Shown: positions 56,697-64,000 of the stretch, in pieces
How positions within the stretch are numbered: position 1 is the first letter of the stretch
Layout of the letters: each line of letters starts with the position of its first letter
Assembly (NCBI GenBank): GCA_026745465.1
Contig: JACYXH010000134.1
Coordinates: 62,001-126,000 of the forward strand
Origin: Lota lota
Taxonomy: Eukaryota; Chordata; Actinopteri; Gadiformes; Lotidae
DNA length: 64,000 nt
Reading direction: 5' to 3'
Notes under the pieces: generated by a model
Database searches by the model: none
Seen by the model: only the letters and a program-made list of their open reading frames with translations
What the model was told of the DNA's origin: nothing
Made by a program: the position numbers and the translations under genes

Positions 56697-58718
56697 ATGG
56701 CACCTGGTAATCATTTCACCGCAGACAATCATCAGGAGCACAGCCCGTTGGTACGTAACTGCGAACTACTCAACACTGTCCAGCATTAATGTTTAAGTCA
56801 CTTATATGTTTGAGCACTGAACGTTTACCTCACTGTGTCGGTGTTAGTTAGCCGAGAGTAACTTGTAGCTCGCTGGGTGCGAGCTACAACCAGCGAGTGT
56901 CTTGTGCTGATTGTTCGGAGCACTCTGCTAGTTTCTGGTGGCGGTGGTGATAGCAGTGGTTTGGTTCGGTGATCCATGGTGGAGTGCCGCGTTATGTTGT
57001 GTTTGTGCGTATGTAAATCCTTTGGACGAGGCATGTGGTGGCATGGGTTCTATGTCCTGTGACAGCGTCCATAGCAACCAGTGACTGCAGAGTCACTGCG
57101 CATGCTCCTCTGGCGCTAGGCATTCTGGGTGATGTAGTCAATGTTGTTTAGGCCAGATTTGCCACATTTTGATGGTGTTGCAGGCTTATTTGATTTCATT
57201 ATTTACATTGTTATTATATTATATATTTGAATAATATATTGTCATTATTTGTTTGTTGTATTTCAGGTTTATGACCTGTGGTCATTTGATTTAAAATAAA
57301 ATTAAGGACAAACACGAGTGATGACATTGTCTGCTTCCTGATGAGCCTTTTCGGAGGGCTAAATAATGAAAATCCGAACAGTGCCACATAGCCTACAGTT
57401 GGATTCCACTTCATGTGGAATATTTGCCATCAAAGTAAGTTTTTGCATTGCATATTTCATTATGGAAACATGAAGCTGATTTTGATTAACATTTAAACTC
57501 CTATAGAAAGACATAGAGTTCTTGCATTTTGATTGAGTTAAACTGGGCCAGTATGTTTTGACCATTCATTCATTCAAACATGTTCTTAGTATGCTGAGAA
57601 AGTCCTGGCAGAGGAGTCTCTTATTTTCCCAAACTCTGCAAAGGCGGTGGCTCAATACAGGAGGGAAGTAGCTTTCACACTACTCAATGAAACTGGTATG
57701 TTTACACTTTTCAAACTTGGATTTCTATTAACACCATGAGGATTTCAAATATCATAAAGAATGTGGATTATTAAATTTGAAATTAATATAATAAAGAAGT
57801 GTAGAAAGTGAGTATGTATCACTCATTATATATATATTCCCATGATAGCTGTACATTACATTGTACAGAATGTAGTGCAGTGAAAGGTCTCTTATTGATG
57901 CATTGACATCTTTAAAGTCAGTGGACAGTTGAGACCACATTTTGTGTGAAATAAGAAGAAATGATTATATATAATCAATACCAAATGTTAACCAGATGAT
58001 GTCAGTGAGCTGAGTCACTGCTGTGGAGAGGGAGAAGAAGAGGGAGAAGGAGGGTCTCAAGACAGACCTGTTACCACTGACTGGGGAAGTTATTTGTTGA
58101 AATACAACACCATGGTTTTCTAGTTTTGCTCATTTAGACCTCATCCAGTCTAGCCTGAGTTCTTGGCTCAGGTTGTTGGCAGAAGGAGTGATGTAAACGA
58201 TTATCAGGGAGCTCTCTCTAAATCCATGGGGAAATAGGGTCTGAATGTTAAACAGCAGCTGTACATGTAACATAGGATTCCGATATATTCATTAAACCAT
58301 TTCTAGTTGACATGCACACAAACCTACCACGTGTCTTCGCATAACTGTGTATGTAACAACAGTCTTGGTTTACATTGAATAGATGAAACATGTATTCAAT
58401 GAACAAAAGACTAATAAACCATGGTGTTGTCCTTTAAATCAACAATATCTTTATTCTGCTCTTTATGCCAACCTGTCTGGTACTGTAGAAGACACATATT
58501 TCACATAGATATTTACACAGAACTTCTGTCTCATTTAACATGACCTCGATTTAAGATAAGACAGATAAGATTGTACTTTATTCATCTCAAGGGAGATTAT
58601 TGTGTTTCAGATCCAGTGTGACCACTGTGTGAGGTGGTACCACGAGGGTTGTGTTGGGAGACCAGACAGAGATAATCTCCACAGCTGTCCTGCATGCACC
58701 CAGGCTCAACAGTCTTAA
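56697..58718 (+). pseudogene. Remnant gene with C48-protease-like and PHD-finger exons
   Basis: Four candidate exons. 56697-56750: ATG exon, MAPGNHFTADNHQEHSPL, good start context, donor GTACGT. About 57381-57434: VPHSLQLDSTSCGIFAIK, resembling the catalytic-cysteine segment of Ulp1/SENP (C48) proteases (Q...SCG.F), donor GTAAGT. 57590-57695: YAEKVLAEESLIFPN and on, acceptor TTCTTAG, donor GTATGT, which continues the C48 fold well. 58611-58718: second half of a PHD finger (IQCDHCVRWYHEGCVG), then TAA. The 650 bp between the first two exons show no protease core with histidine and aspartate. The phase of 57695 does not fit 58611, so at least one exon is missing. I infer a decayed or internally deleted gene; family assignment is by motif only. 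Confidence 0.5.
56863..56889. repeat. Perfect 11-bp hairpin
   Basis: TTGTAGCTCGC and its complement, separated by TGGGT. It lies in intron or promoter sequence after the short first exon. No known function. Confidence 0.7.
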
Positions 58719-60160
58719 ATACCCTGTGTTAACTGTATAAAAACTTGTAAAAAGGTCATACAATGGATGCATAAAATGACCTGAAAACATTTTTTTTTAG
58801 TTTTTTTCACATTTCCAGTGGGGTCACAGTATACGACGGCCAGCTATCATGGATTGTGACCTATCGTGGATTGTTTCCTGTTGCGTGTGGACTCTGATGA
58901 CCACAGACATGAATAAATATACAGGATGACAAATGAAAAACCCAGGTTGCTGTCGGGTGCTTCGTCCCGAGGCCCGCCGTGCTTCCACTGATCTATAGGC
59001 TACTGCCGCTTCAGTGGCCACCATACTCAGGGCGCAATACTGTCGGCTCTGCGCGGTCGTTGCGCTCTCGTTCCACAGTGGACAGCGGGCTTCAGATCGC
59101 CCCAGCACGACACCAAACGTAGGCAAAAGACCTCCGACTTTGGAACAGAGAGACACCCGCATTCGCTGAGCAAACGCAAAGGAAAGGACTAAATAGACCA
59201 CGCAAAGAGAGGAAGCAACCACCTGTGGCAGGTGGTTACGATTGCACCAAATTGGTTCCCTAATACATTGTACTCTTAGGTCACTAAAATTACCCCCATC
59301 CCCTTGTTACTAAATGTGCTTTATAAATGCTTTTGATTTGAGTAGCATTTTACAGACTCATACTATGGATGGGGCGTTTAGTACGGTCCACCACCGTTGC
59401 TTCTTTCCCCAGAAGAAGCAACAATCAGTGTTTAATAACGTTGATTTACCTTTGAGCATTTCCTACTATAGGCTTCTGTGTAAAATGCTGTTTAGAATTG
59501 ACCAACACCATTTATATATTCACGTTTGTATCAAGAAAGAAAGACCCGTCATCATCATGCCACCACAGAGGCAAATCAACTGCTGTTCTTCAGCCCCTCA
59601 ACGGGCTCTCCAAAACGAACGCACCCATCCCGAGTGAGCCATGGTGATACATTGTTTAGTTTGAAGCTTGTGCATGTTGCAGAAAATGTGCAACAGCGAC
59701 CCCTGGGGTCTCACTTTATGGTGGGTCACAGAATACGGTGTAACACCGGCCTGTGAGATGTTGTTGACCACTGTGGCTGAATTTATACTTCTGCGGACCC
59801 CACGATGAGGCCCAAGGACTCTTATCAGTTAAGGTTTTATAGGAAAATAGGAGTATGGCTCGGAGCAGCATCTGACAAACCCTCTTTCAAAAGTGATATG
59901 CAGTGGTGTAGTGCAGGGTATACGCAGGTAGCACAGTTATGAACCATAACAAAGATAACTTTTGTATAGATGTGTATTCATCACAATGGGGCAAGAGAAA
60001 AGTGACCTTAACAGTTCCGAAATGTTATCTTCTATGAAGTGGTTTTCTTCCTCTTTGGAAACTTCCCGTCTGCGGTTTTGTGTTCCCTTTAAAATAACAT
60101 AAACTTTCAAACGTGTTGAATCATTTTGAGTAAAACCAAGGCGTTCACTCATCAACTAAT
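58719..60160. other. Upstream region of copy G
   Basis: Paralogue of 3324-4763. Contains the conserved minus-strand open frame (58824-59222), here uninterrupted and starting with a hydrophobic stretch but without an ATG. A PU.1-like GAGGAAG (complement of 60045-60056) lies about 110 bp before the G start codon. Confidence 0.6.
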
Positions 60161-60555
60161 ATGCAGATGGAAGAGGACCTCCATAGCAAGGGGCGGAAGG
60201 TGAGGACTCCCCAGGCAGGGACATGGCAGGAAATGATGGATGGCTGGAGTGAGAGGGAGGAGAGGGTTGGGGACATCTATGATAGCATCGATGCCCACGT
60301 CACCGGACCCACAGCCCAGCATCATGAGCCCACGGCTCAAAGCACGAAGACAAGCGAGACACACACAGGTGACAGCCGCACACATGGTGTACATCTACAA
60401 CGTAACCTTCTAGTATCTTCAAATGTTATTGTGAATACTTATTTAGTTCAGTGGCAAATAACTTTATGATGCTAATGGGCCATATAATGTTATCAGACTC
60501 TTTTAAAATTGTCTACCTGCCTGATTTAGAACTTCACTTGTTGTAACCTCAATTA

Positions 60556-60593
<38 letters not shown>

Positions 60594-62853
60594 CCCCTGC
60601 TAACCCTCAGAATAAGAACCATCTCAACACTGCTGCTTGGTGTGTGGCTCTGCTGTGTCTCCTGATGCTGGCTGGCCTCGCAGGTCTAGCCATCCGCTGT
60701 GAGTTCCACACAACACACACCATTTGCTTCTTAATGTGTTTATTGAGAATGATCCTGCGTGTGTATGAAGTTAATTCAACAGCATTTGTAATAAGCACTC
60801 AACTCATACCACATTGTGTGTTGCAGTTGATTTTAATCATTGGTACAAGCAAGAGCAACCCCATTGCAAAAAAGTTCTGACAATAATTATTTGCTTTTAT
60901 CTCTTCAGTTTGACTTCAGTGTTTTGCTATTGATTATCTTTACAGTTAAACATGAGATATTGTCACTCTGACGACATTGTTCATGATCATTTTCTGACTT
61001 CAGATTTCACCGTGACCAGGCAAAATGAAGAACTGCAGAGCGCTTTAGACAACAAGGTGGAAGAGAGGAATCTCTTGCAGAGTGCTTTAAAAAACATGGT
61101 AGAAGAGAGGAATCTCTTGCAGAGCAATTTAGACAACATGGTGGAAGAGAGGATTCTCTTGCAGAGCGCTTTAGAAAACATGGTGGAAGAGAGGATTCTC
61201 TTGCAGAGCGCTTTAGACAACATAGTGGAAGAGAGGAATCGCTTGCAGACTGCTTTCAACACATCGCTGAAGCAGCAGGATGCCTTACTAAAGGCCCTGA
61301 ATGGTGAAGGTATCACCATCGCTCATTTGTGCGATTTGTCATCACTGTTGTATGTGTTGTATGTTAGGTTTTTATGTTTTGTTTTTTTGTTGCAGGAAAC
61401 ATCTGCATGTGCTGGCAAAACAACATCTGCAGTTGCTATTACAAGTCCCATTCCAAGAAGAACTGGAACGATAGCAGGAAAGCCTGCAGGGAGAGAGGCT
61501 CTGATCTCATTGTCGTAAACAGCAAGGAGGAACAGGTAGTGTGCTAGTGTACTTTTTACAAACAATGTTCCAGAACATTTCTTGCATGGGGTCATGTGTG
61601 AATGCGAACGGGTTGATTTTCCAAGAAATCTGCACGGCCGAGTTCCCTGCTCAAGGCCTAGTAGCGTTTCCGGATCACTGCCTGTACGGCTGTGTTGAGG
61701 ATTAAAGCAGTAACATTTCCGGCAGAGGCACGTAAAGGGTTGTGTCCATTTGATGTAAAACTCTATCACGTGGAGAGAGCAAACCAATCACTAGAATTGT
61801 TTGCAAACAAGCTCCTTTTGTTAAGAACGGCTTGAAACTGGATTTATTCCTAAATAAGTCTGCTCCTCTCAGTCCACTTTTAATTTGGTGGGTGTCTACC
61901 ATAAGTGATGCATTTACTCCACCTGCTGGTTAATTCCGGTATTGCTATGCCATGTGTTTAATAATGTAGCAGCATGTGTGAATAGTGAAAAAAACGATCA
62001 GTGCAAGAAAGTGTTATCCCAGTAATTTATCAGGAACAAAGAGTTACTAGAGGTCTAAGATGTATGGGCTGAAATAACTATGATCATCCTTTATCAACCT
62101 AAATTCTCCATCCATTGTTTCTATTGCAGTGATTTCTAGACAGATCTTGTGTATATTCATATCCCTTTCATTGCTGTTCCAGGATTTTTTCCCTTTGGAC
62201 TTTTGGCTCGGTTTAACCGATGTAGAAGTAGAAGGGACCTGGAAGTGGGTGGATGGAACTCCCCTGACTACAGCGTAAGACTTTGGCCTGTTTGAACACA
62301 CCAGATGACTCGGTGCAGTCCATTTCAAGGACTGCACTGCTGTGATTTTGACAACTGCTATGAATGTTCTTAATTTGTATCGTCAGCAAACCATTATCGA
62401 GTCAAGTACAAACTTAAGTCAATGTAAAAATATGAAATAAGTGAAGGATAACTTTATAATTATCTGAAAATGGGTTCAAAATCATGGGAGTAAAGAGACC
62501 CTATTAATCTTTTCCTGAGGAGAACATCCACTCAGGACCAGCCCACGTTCTTTTTGGTGGTCCTGACTGGTTTAGATGCAGCATTAACATGTAACATACA
62601 ACACTACTCGAAAACCCCATATTCATTATGTATTCCTTTCAGTCATGTCTAAACCAAAAAAGAAAAGCGAATTCTATTCAATACAACTTTTTTCAGGTAC
62701 TGGGTGCATCCTCAACCAGATAATAACGGTCCAGCTCCAAATAAAGAGGAAGATTGTGTTGAGCGTTACGGAATGGGTGGATGGAATGACCTTTCGTGTC
62801 TTACTGATCGTTACTGGATCTGTGAGAAGAATCTGGATGTCAGCATTGTCTGA
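60161..62853 (+). CDS. C-type lectin receptor, copy G (six exons, 333 aa, QPD type)
   Basis: Exons: 60161-60368, 60594-60698, 61004-61303, 61396-61535, 62183-62274, 62697-62853; all GT/AG, phases agree. Exon 1: cytoplasmic tail [13 protein letters not shown] with YDSI. Exon 2: membrane segment ([18 protein letters not shown]). Exon 3: the longest neck of the array, five 14-residue units such as NMVEERNLLQSALD, ending with the NTS sequon. Exons 4-6: lectin domain with [37 protein letters not shown] and WICEK, and stop TGA 62851-62853. QPD instead of EPN predicts galactose-type ligands. Intron 4 is about 600 bp shorter than in B because the hairpin repeat and its surroundings are missing. No lesion seen, probably functional. 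Confidence 0.85.
60560..60590 (+). repeat. (GT)n microsatellite abutting the exon 2 acceptor of copy G
   Basis: 31 bases of GT repeat directly followed by CAG and the membrane exon, half the length of the run in copy B. Confidence 0.95.
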
Positions 62854-64000
62854 TCTATATGACTAATAAATGTTTATTCTACTTGTGTTTTTGTGTAGGC
62901 CTTACTATATGTTTAACGTCAAAGCACACAATGGGCCTCATGCAGGAACATTTGCGTATTGTCCTCTTAAAGGGGTCACATTGAGATTTTGGGTTTTTTC
63001 CCTTTCCTTTAGTGTGTTGTAGCGTTTTTTTTGTCCTGTAATAGTTCTGTTAAGTTACAAAGCTCAAAGTCCACGCCAAAGGGAGATCATCTCTCCCACA
63101 GAAAAGCCCTCTCCTGAAACGCCTCGTTTGCAGTCAGCCTTTACTTCTGAGACTTGGTGACCTCACCAACAAACACATTTGTATAAGCCCCGCCCTTCAC
63201 CTTGCTGAAATCCCCAGCGAGCCTTCCCACAATCCCTTGTCCAACGCGACAAAGCGTCAAAACAAATTGAATTGAAGCCTGTGAGATGTTGGGGACCACT
63301 GAGTCTGAATTTATACTTCTGCGGACCCCACAATGATGCCCAAGGACTCTTATCAGTTATGGTTTTATAGGAAAATAGGAGTAAAGCGAGGTGCAGCATC
63401 TGACAAACCCTCTTTCAAAAGTTATATGCAGTGGTTTAGTGCAGGGTATACGCAGGTATACGGCGTATAGCTACATATTCTTCAGTCTGCATTGCGTATA
63501 CCCACTTCTAAACCCTCTCTGATGCGCATCATTCAGTAGTGTCCTGCAATAGCCATACAGTCCAGCACATGAGTATCTAATCCAATCGCATGTGAATAAA
63601 AGCAAACGTTCCCTAAAAAGCACCCAATAAAGAGATTATCTTCAGGTAACCAGTGGCTGAAATGTACAGAGCCCCTCTGGGGTCACATGATAGAAAAGAA
63701 AACCTTGATGTGTAAAGTGAGAAGGGATTTTTAAAACGTGCCCTTTGATTCTCGATCCATGGGAATGGTTTTCTAAATCCGTTCCCTCAGATTTGGTTTG
63801 TTCTACACAGCAGGCCACATTCAGACCCACATCTTCTTCTCGTGTGCTATAGTCTAATAGAGCAGCAGCATGACATAAAGAAACTCCAACCGCTGTTTTC
63901 CAATGGTGTCCGCAAAGTCAACCGAGAGAGTATATCACTGTGGTTTTCATGAATATGTAAAATGTAGATATTTGTGTTTATTGTTAACTAAATATGGTTA
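62854..64000. other. 3' flank of copy G
   Basis: Poly(A) signal AATAAA near 62865. Paralogous to 8014-9210 downstream of B, including the ATACGCAGGTATACGG inverted-repeat region (about 63450-63490). No gene seen before the window ends. Confidence 0.7.

Overview
The window is animal, almost certainly teleost, nuclear DNA. Genes are split into short exons with GT/AG introns, and the recognisable families are typical of ray-finned fish: a tandem array of type II C-type lectin receptor genes (CD209/CLEC4-like architecture), chromodomain Ty3/gypsy (sushi-like) elements, a Gmr1-like gypsy element and a DIRS-like tyrosine-recombinase element. I see no bacterial features, no rRNA or tRNA gene and no CRISPR array.

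Lectin array. Eight copies or fragments are present. Copy A (+) contributes only its last exon (236-392). Copies B (+, 4764-8013), E (+, 23967-27267) and G (+, 60161-62853) have six in-phase exons and encode 277, 297 and 333 residues. Copy C (-, 11369-14571) is a pseudogene. Copy D (-, 15156-18711) has lost its lectin domain and is split by an LTR element. D' (-, 19742-20552) and P2 (+, 22113-22940) are mirrored three-exon stubs. Copy F (-, 36173-39380) is intact except for one nonsense codon in exon 1. The shared plan is a cytoplasmic tail with a YDSI sorting motif, one membrane segment, a coiled-coil neck built of 14-residue (42-bp) units, and a three-exon lectin domain. A, B, C and E carry the EPN (mannose-type) motif; F and G carry QPD (galactose-type). 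D and E use a different tail and membrane exon.

Layout. 1-392 A; 1689-2594 nested LTR pieces; 2595-8013 flank and B; 8014-11368 tail-to-tail intergenic; C; D with its LTR insertion; a large inverted repeat (arms about 15113-20855 and 21805-25010); E; an apparently complete sushi-like gypsy element (28983-34360); F; an old gypsy element (39902-56016) carrying a DIRS-like element (43298-49164) and a Gmr1-like element (49493-55400); remnants of a gene with C48-protease-like and PHD-finger exons (56697-58718); G and its flank. The block 2595 to about 9230 is a paralogue of 57961-64000.

Most notable: the EPN/QPD split; neck exons differing by exact 42-bp steps; GT repeats directly at the acceptor of the membrane exon; primer-site/LTR complementarity that co-varies between two gypsy families (self-priming); a DIRS insertion in which target and circle junction share GAACGA; and different gag-pol recoding signals (a slippery heptamer versus an in-frame TAG) in two LTR elements.
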